DNA of 64,000 nt from Pleodorina starrii (GCA_030267565.1 BRXU01000018.1:1736001-1800000); one strand, 5' to 3'; shown: positions 41,901 through 54,069, counted from the stretch's first letter. The notes: generated by a model from the letters alone, not told the origin. Made by a program: numbers and translations.

Positions 41901-44900
41901 CACATGGCCCAGCAGCACCGCGTCCCGTGGGTCGGTCAGCGCCAGTCCGTTGCTGCGCAGCGCGGCGACCACCGAGGAGTGGCCGCTGCGTGCCGCCTCC
42001 ACCAGTGCCATGTGGCCCTCAGAGGAGAGCAGATCGGAGGGAACCCAGGACAGAAGCAGCTCCGCCACATCCTGGGGAACGGGGAGTAAATGGGGGTGAG
42101 TAAATGGGGGGAGGGAGGAAGAGCGCGAAGGGGGGAAGGGGGAAGGGGGTAGGGGGAGGGACGGGGAAGGGAGGGGAGGGGAGGAGGAAGAAAGGGGTAA
42201 AAGACACTACAACCACATTCCCCAGCAGGCCCCATCACCCAGCCACCCAGCCCAAACCCGAACCCCTCCTCACCGCTCCCCCTCCTTCCTCCTTGCCCCC
42301 CCTGGTTCCGGGTCCGTTCGCTAACGCCGTCTCCGTCCCTTCGCTGCGGCATCTTCTTTGTTTAACCCCCCCCACCACCACCACCAAGCTATCAACGCAC
42401 CTTGAACCCCTTGGACGCCGCCAGCACCAGTCCCGTGAAGATGCAGCCCGGGTGGGAGTTGTGCGTGATGTAGCGCACCCGCCCCACGTCGCCCGTTCCA
42501 CACGCCGACAGAAAGTCCTGCGCCACCTGCTGCCGGTAGCGCACCCCGCTGCCCACCAGTTGGTTCGCACCCAGCAGCCCCTCCAGATAGGCCACCACGG
42601 GGGTTGCCCCCACTCGCCGCGCCTCGTCCAGCGCCGTGTTCCCCCACCGGTCCTGGAAGTTGGGGTCCGCCCCGCCCTCCTCCACAAGCAGCTTGACCGC
42701 CGCCAGGTTGCCCTCCGCCCCCGCGATGTGCAGCGCGGAGCGCTTGTCGTAGTCGCAGGCGTCAGGGGGCGCACCGGAGCGCAGCAGGCGGCGAAGTTTG
42801 ACCAGGTCGCCCTCGAACACTGCCGTACACATGGAGCTGGCGACGCCCATGGCGTCCATGGCGAGGCTGTGTGTAGATGTGTTTGTGTGTGTTTCGTGTC
42901 GTACGATTGTGTCGTACGGGGGGGACGCGTGGGCGACGGGGAGGGGTTGGGTATGGGTGGTGGGCGGAGCGAGGTGTGGGCTTAGGGTTGGGTGTGGGCT
43001 GTCAGAGTGCTGGCCGGCCGAGACGGGATCGGGTTGCTAGTCAGCCAGCCAGCCAGTCAGTCAGTCTCAGCCGGCACAGTTGATGTTTGAGGCCAGGTGA
43101 ATGACAGGGAAGCCCTCTTCACGGGGCGCACAGGCTCCGGGAGCCCGGGGCACCTCGCCAGAACAAGAGGTGGTCAGGAGTTCGAGGCGCGGCGGGAGCT
43201 GTATCTATTTGCAGCGGACACGGTGAAGATCATGTCCAGGCTCTGGGCCCTCGAATAGACGCCAAGGTGTGGCAGAAGGGCAGGTAAGGGGTGTTGGGGT
43301 GTACTTCATTGCCCGGCAAAGGACGTCATCGCCACGCCTCGTGTGCCGTACTCACGTGGCGCCGTAGCTCAGCAGTACATCGATCACTTCGTCGTGCGCG
43401 TTCTTGACCGCCTCGCACATGGCCGAGTTGCCGAACGCACTGCGGGCGGGGGGGCAGGGAGGGCGGGTGGGCAGGGCGGGTGGGCAGGGCGGGCGGGCGG
43501 GCAGGAAGGGAGGCAGTGCGAGCGGGAACTCAGACGCAATCAAACGCCCTTACCCCCCCCCCCTCCCCTTTAGGGATCAAGGTGGGCGTCATCTGGCTCT
43601 GCCGGCCCCTGGTCCGGTCCATTACATGTCAAGGCTCAAGGGCTTATGCCCCGACGGAAATGGCACCCCCCACTCACTCGAGCTGGTCGCTCTTGGCCCC
43701 GCTGTCCAGCAGCAGCCGCACCACCGCCTGTGCGCGTTGGGATTGGAGGGCAGCGGCCACAGGGGGATGTGCCAGAGCTCGTGAGCCCGGGACGGGACGG
43801 GACGGGAGGGGACGGGAGGGGACGGGGCTTCGGGGCGAGATGGCCGGGGAAGGGGGGCCGGGGGGCGCAACGCGACGCGACACGTCACGTCGTCATCGTC
43901 AGCACTGACAGACTGACAGACTGACAGACTGATGTGAACAGCACACGGGCCAACGGGTGAGAAGTCGGCCTGGCCGCCCGGCGGTAGCGAGCACGTGGGG
44001 GCGCACCCAAAACCACCCCGCCGCACCCGCCCGTCCACGCGCCCGCCCACAATCTACACGTGACGATGAAGGTAGGAGAGCGCAGATGCAGACGTCTCCC
44101 CTCCGGCCTATACGTGGACATCCCCCCAACCCACCCATTTCCCCCCCCCCCCCTCCACCCACCCACACACACACACACCTCGTGGCCGCCCGATGCCGCC
44201 AGCATCAGTCCCGTGCGCCCATCGTAGTCTGCGCTGTTGGGGTTCATCCCCTGGTTGAGCATGGTGCGCAGCGCCTCTATGTCACCGTCGGAGGCACAGC
44301 CCAGGAACTCAAAGGTGCGCAGCTGGTCTACTTTGCGGACGTGGGCCCGCACGATGGCGCGCACGTCATCCAGGCGGTGCAGGAAGTCGATGGTGGTCTG
44401 GGGGAGCAGCTCTGTGTATAGGTGGGTGGTGGTGGTGGTGGTGGTGGTGGAAAGCAGGGGGAAGGGCAGGGGCGGCAAGGGTGGGGGTGGGGCCTTGCGC
44501 GGGCGAGGGGGAGGGTGGCGGGGGTGTGGAGGTGGTTGTGCAAGTCGCCGTGGGCGAGGAGGCAGGACAGGGCGACGCAGCCACCCACCAGCCACAGCAC
44601 ATGACAGGGCGACGCACCCACCCAGCCCACCAACCACACCACACCCACCCGCCCACCTGTCAGGTCTGGCATGCCCGCGGCGTCTTCCTCCGCCTGCTTA
44701 AACAAGGCCGCCGCCTTGCCCCCCTGGTGGGGGCTCTTGCCGTGCTGCAGCGCCGTCCGCAGCTGCTCCTCACTCAGCCCCGCCACCTCGGCCGCCTCCC
44801 CCAGCTCCTTGGACAGAGCCGTCTCTGTGTGTACCTGGGAGGTGTTGTGGGGGGTGGGGGGTCAGGTCAGGTCAGGTCAGGTCGGGGAGCAAGCTGATGA

Positions 44901-45893
44901 CCAAATGCATTGGTCGAGGCCCGGCCGACGGTTAATGAACAAACACACACAGACACACCACCACCGCCACACAACACACGTCATCCTCCCTTCCGCCGGT
45001 GCCGCACCCGCCATTCCCTCCGGCCCTTGAAGCTCCCACCCATCCGTTGATGGAGAGCGGGAGCGTCCGTAAAAGCCGGGTGGGGAGGGAGCCCTGGACA
45101 GTCCGTTTTTTTCGTAGGCAAGAGGTACAGTTGCGGGCGGGCGGGTATTACCGCTCTGACGCAGCTCTGATGATGCAACCCGCCCTTATACAGCCCTCAC
45201 TCTCGCACTGGCGCCCGCTGGGTGGTGGCGGCCCTCTAGCCCCTAGCCCCTAGCCCCTAGCTCCTTGCCCCTAGCTCCTAGCGCCTAGCAGGGCTCAGCC
45301 CTGTGCCCGCACCTGCAGGTTACTGAGCACCAGTCGGGCCTGCTGCGGGAACTGCTCCATAAGCTCCTCCCAGGCGGCCTTGGGGATGGACAACACGCGG
45401 ACCACGCTGTGGGACATGATGGTCTCGTTGGAGGGCACGTCTGGGGGAGGGGGAGGGGGAGGCGGGGGAGGGAGGGAAGAGGGTGGGGGAGGGGGGAGGG
45501 AGGGAGGGAGAGAGGGAAGAGGGTGGGGACTGGGGAGGGGGAGGCGGCAAATGCCAAGCAGCGGCCAGCGAGCTTCACTGGCAGTCAGGGTAAAGCAGCG
45601 GTTCTCAAGGGACACCGGGATTTGAGGTCGAGCAGAGCAAAGCAGAGTTATGATCCGAATGGCGGCACGGGAATCATGGACACAGTGATACAGTGGTGGT
45701 GGTGGCTGGTGGGTATGGAGGGGAAGTCGTGGGGGTGGGGGTGGGGGCGGGAAGGCGCCTCCATGCGCTCCCTCCATCCCCCCCTCCCCCTCCCCTTCCT
45801 CCCACACACATGTCCCTGGACTCACTCTCCACCCTTGCAAGCCCAGCCGCCTCCCCCCCCCCGGCTTCCCTCCCTTTCCCTGACCCCAACCCT

Positions 45894-45965
<72 letters not shown>

Positions 45966-48900
45966 AACCCCGACCCTGACCCCAACCCCGACCCCAACCC
46001 CACACCCCCGGACGTAAAACCCCACCCGTGAAGAAAGGCACCTCCGCCAGCGCATCGCCGCTGGAGCGGGTCATGACCTTCTTGCCGGTGGCCATCTCCA
46101 TGAAACCATTGGCGCCGTCGATCAGGAAATCTGGGGGGGAGAGGGACAGGGAGAGGGGGAGGGAGAGGGGGAGGGGGAGGAGGGTGTGTGTGCGTGTGTG
46201 GGTGTGGGGGGGCGTGGGTGTGTCCACGGACGGGCCGGAGCCCGTGAACGATACGTAATGGCGTCCATGGAAAAACCTGAGCAACCCCCACCCGCCCAGC
46301 CACCCACCCACCCACCCACCCAGCACCCACCCACCCTTAATGCTGCCGCTGACACTGGACGTTCGCCCCACGCTCGTGTTCCTCCCCATGCTGGACGTGC
46401 GCCCCAAGCTGGCGGCGCGCCTCATCACCATGCTGCCCCCGCCGCCGCCGCCGCCACCGCCAGCTGCTGCGCCGCTGACGCTGCCGCCCTCGGCGCCGGT
46501 GGCGCTCCTGCGGCCGCGGTTGGTGGAGGGGTCGGTGGCGGTGGCGGTGAACTGGCTGAACGCCGCACTCAGGTTGATGCCCGCCTCCGCCACAAGCACC
46601 TCTCCAGACACGATGATGTTGAGCTCGGTGACGTTGTCGCCCTCAATCATGAGCTGCACGCCCGGCATAAAGAGCTCCACGCGCGCGGCGGTGAGCAGCG
46701 CGTCCAGGAAGCGCTGCTTGCAGCCGCGGAAGAGGTAGCAGTTGCGGACGGGGTGCAGGTACAGGTGGCGCAGCACCTTGCGGCGGATGGTGGTGGGGTA
46801 GATGCCCAGCACGTGCTCGTCGTCGATCTGCTCGGTGTTGAAGGTGACCTCCAGGTGTTCCGCCATGGCGCTCTGGAGCCGCTGCGGGGAGCAGGAGGGG
46901 GAGCGGGGGGGTGCGGGGGGTGTGCAGGGGGGGGGTATAAAGAAAAAATCGCAGCGGAGAAGGAGACGGGGGGGGTGCAGGGGTGGGTGGGTGGGGTGCA
47001 GAGCGGGCGGGAAGACAAGATAGAGGGGTGTGGGCGGGAGGTGGAGCATGGAGCGGGGAGATGGGAGAGGGGCCGCGCGAGCCGCCGCGACACGTGACCC
47101 ATTGGGCGGTCGGCGCTACCCGGGTGCCGCAGCCCTACCTACCCGGGTTTCATACGCTACTCCCCTGTCCCCTCCAGTCCTCTCCCATCTCCTCCCGTCC
47201 CGTCCTGCACGCTTCCTGGCAGGCCGCCCCCGCCCCCACCCGCCTAGCGCCCCTCCCACACTGCCCGCCCCCCCCCCCACCCCCCCACCCCCCACCCCCC
47301 CCACCCCCCACCCCCCACCCCCCACCCCCCACCCCACCCCCCCCACCCCCCACCCCCCCACCCCCCCACCCCCACCCCCACCCACCCACCCACCCACCCA
47401 CCCACCCACCCACCCACCCACCCACCCACCCACCCACCCACCCACCCACCCACCCACCCACCCACCCACCCACCCACCCACCCACCCACCCACCCACCCA
47501 CCCACCCACGCACCCACCCACCTCGGGCAGGTCATTGTTCTTGCTGAACTCGTTCAGGTTGGTCATGCGCTCGCGAAATGCCTTGCTGCGCTCGTCCCCC
47601 TTGACGACCAGCATGGTCACCGTACCCAGGATGTAGGCACCCAGGAACAGGTTGAACAGGCTGGGGGGGTGAAGGGGGGGTGCAGCGGGTGGAGGACGGA
47701 AGGACGGAAGGAACGCGGGGGCCGTGAGGGTGGCAATGGGGATGGGAATCAAGTACATCAAGTAGTTCGATAGTTCTGTGGTTCGAGGCGTATGGATGTA
47801 TGGCGGTCAGGGCCAAAGCACCAAGGCGCACAAGGCGCAAGGTGCACTGCATGATGGGAGGAGGGGCAGCGGTGGAGACAGCAGCCAACGGCGCCCCAGC
47901 TGAAGGGCAACGAAGCGGGACGAGGATCGGCGGGCGGGGGAGGGGGGAAGGGAGCAGGCGTATACCGAGAAGGGGCCGGGCGGGCTCACTGGGGCCCCGG
48001 TTGGGTGTGCACCAATGCTGCTGCATTCACGCAACTTCACACACACACGCACATTCTGCGTTCCTGCCCCATACACACATCCCCGCCCCGCCCCGCCCCA
48101 CACCGCCCCGCCCCACAGATCCACCCGCAGGTTGCGTTGCGGCACTCACAGGTAGGCGATCATGAATGCTGCCTCGGGCACCGTCGTGGCGAACAACGCC
48201 GCATCGCCCAGGCCGGTGAAGGCAGACACACTGAAGTACAGCGACAACAGGTACTTTTCGTGCACGGGCCGGCCGATGAAGCGCTCTGCGTTGCGGCCCA
48301 CCCAGGAGCCGGGCGAGAAGCTCTGGTGCGCCGCGACGTGGTACAGAATGCAGGCAGCCCAGTGGGTGGTGAAGAAGACGTAGGTGTAGTTGCGCGTCAG
48401 CATGAGCGTGCCCTGACTCAGCACCATGCGATAGTCCAGGTCGGCAAACAGCTCGAAGACGCGGTACATGCGGGCCTGGTGGACGACGAGCACGAGCAGG
48501 AGTACGGCAAGAGTACGGCATTGTGGGTGGTACGGCGGGTGCGGGTGGTGGTGTGTGGCATGTGCGAATTGGTCACTGCAGCGGCGCAGGGCGGCCATGG
48601 AGGCGCGGGTAAATGGGAAAAGAGGTGATGGAGCCGCGTGTGGAAGAGGCGGGGAGGCGGCAGGCGGGGAGGCCAGGTGTGATGCGGCAAAAGGGGGGAG
48701 GGCCGTGCGTGTACGTCTCTGGGTTGGAAAACCGCGGCTGACCACCCGGCCAACCATCCCACCCGCAATGCGGTCCAAGGGGCAGTTCTCCCAAGCAGCC
48801 AGCTTGCCGTGGTGCTGCGACCGCCAAGCCAGTACCCAGCCACCCCACTCTCGGTTGGTTGCTGGTCGGCCCCCAGGGCCGGTGCCCGTCCCGGCCGCCG

Positions 48901-51900
48901 GCTTCGGCCAACCCTCCCTTAGTCCCTTTTAAATCTCGACCAACCACCTGGCACAACGGGCCCGCCTTGCCGTCCCCAAGGCAGCCCGACTGCTGCAAAC
49001 CCACAACTACCACCCAGCCTCTAACCCGCCTCTACCCAGCCTCCCTTCCCGGCCACAACCCGACCCAGCCAAGATCTCTGCCCCAGCCCAATTACTCTTC
49101 GACCACCAGAGCGCACCGCTCACAGCCGCTGTCACCGCTCGCAGCGGTTCAGCGCTCATCCCTCTCGGATCCATATCACCGGTACCCCGCCCCCCCTTCC
49201 CCCTCCCCCGCTCTCGCCACCCACTGACCCACCAGGGTGACCATCTTGATCCAGGCCAGCCCGATGAGTGTGCGGTTGCTGGCACCCAGTGCCGCCGCCG
49301 TGTCGATACAGATCCAATCGGCGGGGAACCAGCCCAAGAGGTCCATGTAGAACTGCCAGCTGAGGGAGGGATTATCCACGTATAGGCCGGAGCCCGTGAG
49401 GGAGGGAGGGAGGGCGTTACCGCGGCCACAGACCAAGGGAGGGGGGAAGTTGGGGTGGGCGGGGCCCCTCTCTCTCTACCGCCGCTGCCGGCAGTGGACC
49501 GCCGGGGCGCCACTCCCCCCTGCGCTGTCCTGCATGTTAGCCTGTTAGCCTGTGTCCTTGGCTGGGGGCGTGGTCGCCTGCCTGTCCCTGCCTCGCCCGA
49601 CCCGACACGTCTTGGTCCGGCAGCCCAGGAGGATGGACGCCCCCCCTCCTCCAATCCTGCCTCACCCGGGCTGCTCGTACCCGCAGCAGTTCAATCCGGC
49701 GGGCGGGGACGGATGCACACTACGGCAGGCCGGTGTTGGTTGCAGCACACGGCACTGCCATACACATGCAACGATTTCCATTTGTTCTTTCTTGGTCCTC
49801 GCTGTGGTACCCCCTAAAGATGCTCAAACGCGCCCCCCCCGGGGTCCGTTCGCTAACGCCGTCTCCTTCTCCGCTGCGATATTTTCTTTTTACTCTCCCT
49901 CCAAGACGCTCAAACGCGCGCCCCCCCCTCCCCCGCGCACCTGGTGATGTATCGCCACGCGATCTTGCGCCTGTTGCCCACAAGCGCCCCCGACTGCGTG
50001 TCGATGTACATGAGGGAGAACTTCATGAGGAAATCCACGAAAAACACTGCCGTACTGACGTACTCGATGATCGCGACCCAATCGTCGTACGGCCTGTGCG
50101 GCAGCGCAGCGAGGCAGCGCCCGGGGCGGTAATTCAATGCGCGGACCACCCACCCACTCACCCACCCACCCACCCATTTACCCACAGGTGCATCGGACGC
50201 CTGGGACAAGCCTAACAAGGACGGGGGGGAGTGCGCGCATGCGCATGCCGGCATGCGTGCGTTGGAGGACGTTGGACGTGAACCGCAGGGCGGTGGCAGT
50301 AACAGGTGGCGGCAGTAACAGACGCCCGCACGGCAGTGCGCAGTCCGCAGTGCTGGTGTGCAGCACAGCGCAGCGCAGCGCAGGGGCGGACCGTGTTCTT
50401 CAGGTCATACCCAAAACGCCAAACCGAGGCAAGCGGGTGACGCCTTACGGCCTTAATCACCAAGCACCGCAAATTCGCGATGGTCGTGGGGCCACAGCGC
50501 GGCGGGCAGCCGCAGCCTCAGGTTCCTCGGCTCAGATTCCTCGGGTTCCAAGGGGCCCCAGGATTGCACTGTCAAGGCGTTGTTACTTCTGCGCTGCGTT
50601 GCGCTGCATTGCGTGCATGCGTGAGGTCTTGCCTAGTGCAGGTTTGGCCCAGTGCCGACTCCAGGGGGAGAGGGCGAGGGAGAGGAGAGGGAGAGGGCCT
50701 GCCCGGTTGGGCAGTGCACAGCTGGAGCCCAACCGGCTGGGCACTGGGGCACTGGCGGAACGCGGAGCGGGTTCAGCTGGGAGGGAGGGAGGGAGGGTGG
50801 GAGCGAGGGGGCCGGTACGGTGGTCCTCGAACGCACCAGAGCAGTCCTCCGGGCTCCAGGAAGGCAAAGTGGAAGGGGACCTCCCAGCCGCTGAGGAGGG
50901 CCATCAGCACGCACAAGTAGAACCAGTGCTGGAGCCTGCGCAGGCAGGAGGTGGGTGGGCGGGACACGCGCGTGTTCAGGGGGCTACGAGGGTCGGCCAC
51001 GGCAATCCTGGGGAGCAAACCCTCTCCCCCTCCCCCGGGGGGAGGTAAACGTAACACGGTAACAGGGGAGGTACCGGTACCGCAACGGACGGACGGAGGC
51101 TACGGGGATGGGGATGGAAGACGGTGCAGCTGGCAACGTGACCCGGTGTCCGCGCCTCAGCCACCACGCCCGCCCGTGGACCGCCTTTTTGATTTGGGGC
51201 GCGTCCTTGAACCGGCGGAGGAGAGGCAGCTGTCTCAGCGGTACGTACGGTCGCACCCGACCCAGTACCCGCCTGGGGTTGCCCGGCCTGATGAGGAGCA
51301 TGTGGCTGAGCTTCTGGAGGCGCTGCTTGATGCGGGACCTCCAGGTCTGCTGCTGGAGGTCCTTTTTGAGTAATCCCCAGGGGCCGATCTCGTCCTCATC
51401 GCCCGGCGTGTCGCCCTCGGCCATACGCAGCGACTGCTGTAGCTGAGATGGACGGCGCAACTGCGGAGGCGAGGATACCCGGCCGCACGCTTTATTTTGA
51501 TACTCGAATTGAATTGATTGGTAAGAAATAGGGATCGAAGGCAGGCAGTGCGATGGCTGGAAATTTGGCTGCTCGTCATGCCTCCATCGCGCCTTCGTAC
51601 CCACCTGCTTGGCAGCCAGCTGCGCTGCGAGCCTTTCCTGCTGCTTCTCATACGAAATTGACGCATCTCCAAAGCCGCTTTTCGTCCGTGTTACAGAAGT
51701 ATCCGGAGAGAAAGAGTCGGGCGGAAGCTCGTTTTCGCCGCTGCTTGATCGGAACGACTTTCGGGCCAGGCGTTCATTCTGCGTAGAAGAGTGTATATCG
51801 ACGTTGGAAGATATTCGCACAACGCTGGATCGCGAACCCTTAGGGTTCCCGATAGGTACGCAGCAGGAACGGTGAGGTAGTGCATCACCGGAAAAATCAA

Positions 51901-52100
51901 TCTCTGATGAAACAAGAATATAATTGTAATTGCGAAAATGCGTACTTTACCTGCTGTGTAGATCCGAGTCCAAATGGTGAGGCGCCTCCCTCAGCGGCGT
52001 CTAGCTGCCCATCGGATGAGACCACTGGCACAACTACGTTTCCTTTGATGATTTTTCCATTGCCGCCGCCAAAGCTCGACGTCCTTGCCGGTAGCTGCAT
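38964..52100 (-). CDS. Channel B: SKOR/AKT-like cation channel paralog with a GLGDAA filter
   Basis: Tandem paralog of channel A with the same architecture. Twenty exons chain in phase to 1701 residues: 51951-52100, 51605-51778, 51273-51460, 50837-50935, 49941-50093, 49233-49359, 48150-48475, 47522-47660, 46335-46881, 46026-46130, 45313-45440, 44657-44834, 44179-44411, 43678-43727, 43356-43439, 42401-42866, 41775-42071, 40862-41168, 40413-40592, 38964-40138. S1 (LQHWFYLCVLMALLSGW) starts near 171. The S4/S5 to pore exon covers 298-406, with filter GLGDAA at 385-390. S6 reads LFNLFLGAYILG. The C-linker and CNBD-like fold start at 453, have an insert at about 553-655, and resume at ALAEVPFF. 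Ankyrin repeats cover about 800-1160. The tail contains SLTNFLTGHRVDGITTPPD plus Ala/Gly/Ser runs. The third exon most likely ends at a GC donor (51273), because that alone gives a gapless S1 alignment with SKOR and channel A. A GT donor at 51249 is the alternative. The start ATG 52100 is plausible but unproven. Confidence 0.9.
42298..42362 (-). repeat. Dispersed intronic repeat, module 1 copy
   Basis: Reverse-orientation long copy in a channel B intron, nearly identical to 19196-19262 over the GGCGTTAGCGAACGGACCC core. Confidence 0.75.
42581..42833 (-). repeat. Near-identical ankyrin segment shared with channel A (copy 2)
   Basis: Partner of 22235-22487, with 7 differences over 253 bp. It lies in the exon 42401-42866. 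Confidence 0.93.
45887..46012 (+). repeat. (CCCCGA)n hexamer array in a channel B intron
   Basis: About 20 copies of CCCCGA with CCCCAA/CCCTGA variants. It starts almost directly at the donor of the exon 46026-46130, so the transcript intron begins G-rich (GGGGTC units). Confidence 0.9.
46670..46746 (-). repeat. Near-identical CNBD-region segment shared with channel A (copy 2)
   Basis: Partner of 28126-28202, with one difference over 77 bp. Confidence 0.85.
47271..47521 (+). repeat. (CCCA)n / (CCCCCA)n array abutting a channel B donor
   Basis: The right part (about 47373-47521) is nearly perfect CCCA, which on the gene strand is (GTGG)n beginning at the donor of the exon 47522-47660. The left part degenerates to CCCCCCA. 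It mirrors the array at 2269-2370 in the phosphomutase gene. VGGW- and PTHP-repeat ORFs are artefacts. Confidence 0.92.
48197..48214 (-). other. Channel B selectivity filter GLGDAA
   Basis: Residues 385-390 in YFSVSAFTGLGDAALFATTV. The 31 residues from here to the S6 GAY align without gaps with SKOR and channel A, putting GLGDAA on TVGYGD. Tyr is replaced by Asp, the second Gly and the Asp by Ala. No canonical K+ filter remains. Confidence 0.87.
49840..49895 (-). repeat. Dispersed intronic repeat, module 1 copy
   Basis: Reverse-orientation copy in the channel B intron 49360-49940. A module 2 copy lies in the same intron at about 49370-49405. Confidence 0.75.
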
Positions 52101-54069
52101 TTACCCACAGAACACGCCCCCACGCTTTTCACGGCGGATACCAGAAGGTGCTTCTACAAATTGCGGTGGCACGCGGCACATAGTGCTGACAGTGGAGAGC
52201 GAAAAGTCATGATCCTGTGGCGACGTAGCCGGCAGTGAAGAAGGCGACCTGGCCAAAATGATACGCGGCAGAAGAGCGCGTTCGAAACTTTAGTCATGTA
52301 AATCACTTATGACAAGCTAGACACATGCATTATCGACACATGCACCACTGTGAGCACATGAAAAGTGCTGTCAGGCTGGCAGGTACAACTTGCCGTAAAT
52401 CAGTCAGTCATGTGCGCAAGAGCGCAACACCAGATACACAGACGCCCATAAATACGGTGTACCACAAAGTCTCCAAAAAGCGGAGGAGATGCACGACGCT
52501 GGACGACACATGATGGGAATAATGTTTGTGGTGATGCGCCGATGCCGCCTTATCGAAAGTGTATTGTCATAGGATTTGATATAATACAAGCAAAAGGACT
52601 CCCGAAAACGAGCCAAGTATGCAATCGTTCTCCGTTGCTCAAGTCGCCGATTGGACAGGTCGCCGGAGTGCTGGTGGTGCTCATCCTTGCGGCCGACGAC
52701 AAATACGAGATCTGGGCGGCCGAGGACGGTATATGGCCACCTTTCAACGTGAGTTCGTTGGGACAGCGGACATCGCACGGATGTGCGGCCGTTGTGCGGC
52801 ATGCGTTTTTTGGGCCGAATCCATGCCATTTCGAGTGCTGTATACACGTTCACCCGATTGTTAGCTTGTTAGCCATGCCGAAGATTAGCACAGCGCTTTG
52901 GACGGTTGTGTAGCCAGGCCCTTTAGCCGCACTTCCTTTGCCGCTTGTGCTTGATGAATGCTTAACTGGTCCTGCTGCATGTGTCCGTCATGCGACTTTT
53001 TTCAGGTGCACGTGCATCGAGAAGAACGACGGCACCGCCACAAGACGGTGGTAGAGCAAACGCCGTGTACCTCATCATGATCGCCTGCTTCTCGCCAGGA
53101 GTGGCGCACCTTCGAGAACGCGTTTTCGCAGTCCTCCGTGCGAAGCCAACGACGGCAGCCATGACTGCTCTCGCACATACGGCTTTACAACACACGAATC
53201 CCATCGCCGACACACACACACACGCACACACACCCGGTCTTGAAGACACGTTGGGTTGGCAAGTACAACCGAATGCAGCCTGGCAGGAGGCCGCGCTCCT
53301 TCCGCGTTCCGTGCAACCACGTCCTCACAATCAACGTCCCCACGATGGTACCCACGGCCTAGGAACACCCGTACACCGGTGCTTGTACTCCGTCAGGGGA
53401 AACACATTTCCGTCATCCCGCCATTGACCGTTCATGCCACACTATGTCGTGCCGTGTCCTCACCGTCGTCGTTAGAACCCGCATTCCCGCCGGCTACGTC
53501 GGCCCTGAAGCCCACAGTAGGGCCCATGTCGCCGGCGCTACCCTTATCGGCGGCCTTTGAGCCGGGCTCGCATGCCCATACATGCTGTGGCACCACACAA
53601 CACCTGGAACAACACCCACAGCCACGGGGATGTGGTACTGTTATTGTTGCACGCCGCTTTAAATGCTGATGCAAGCGAAGAAGTTTCACATGTTGTTACT
53701 GCTGTACTGCTGCTGTACGTACGGCAGCTGCTGTTTTGGTATTTTGCTAGCGCACACGCGCGTTGCAGAGCAGCCTTCTTGGCCTGCTCCTGTTTTCGCG
53801 CCTGAGTCTGCTCATGTTGCAACGCCAGAAGGCCGGCCCCGGCATCAGCTTGGCACTGCATTTATAACGGACAATGTGGCCGCCCTGCGGACGCCATGAA
53901 GCCGTCAACTTTGCCGCTAGGCCCGCCGCTGAAGTCAGCTTGAGAAGCGGGGCCGAAACATGAAATTCGTGCTTCAATAAGTACGCCGTCGACTCCTTGA
54001 GACTCTCGCGCCATGTAATCGGCCTCAGTGCAAGGTGAAAGGCCGCTTTCCTTTTTACGATTTTCGTCC

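Noticed and set aside
47116..47773. VGGW/PTHP-repeat proteins
   Set aside because: Translations of the CCCA/CCCCCA intron array.
52404..53861. Possible gene or transposase fragments right of channel B
   Set aside because: Several ORFs without continuity, conserved catalytic motifs or terminal repeats; a translated database search would be needed to decide.
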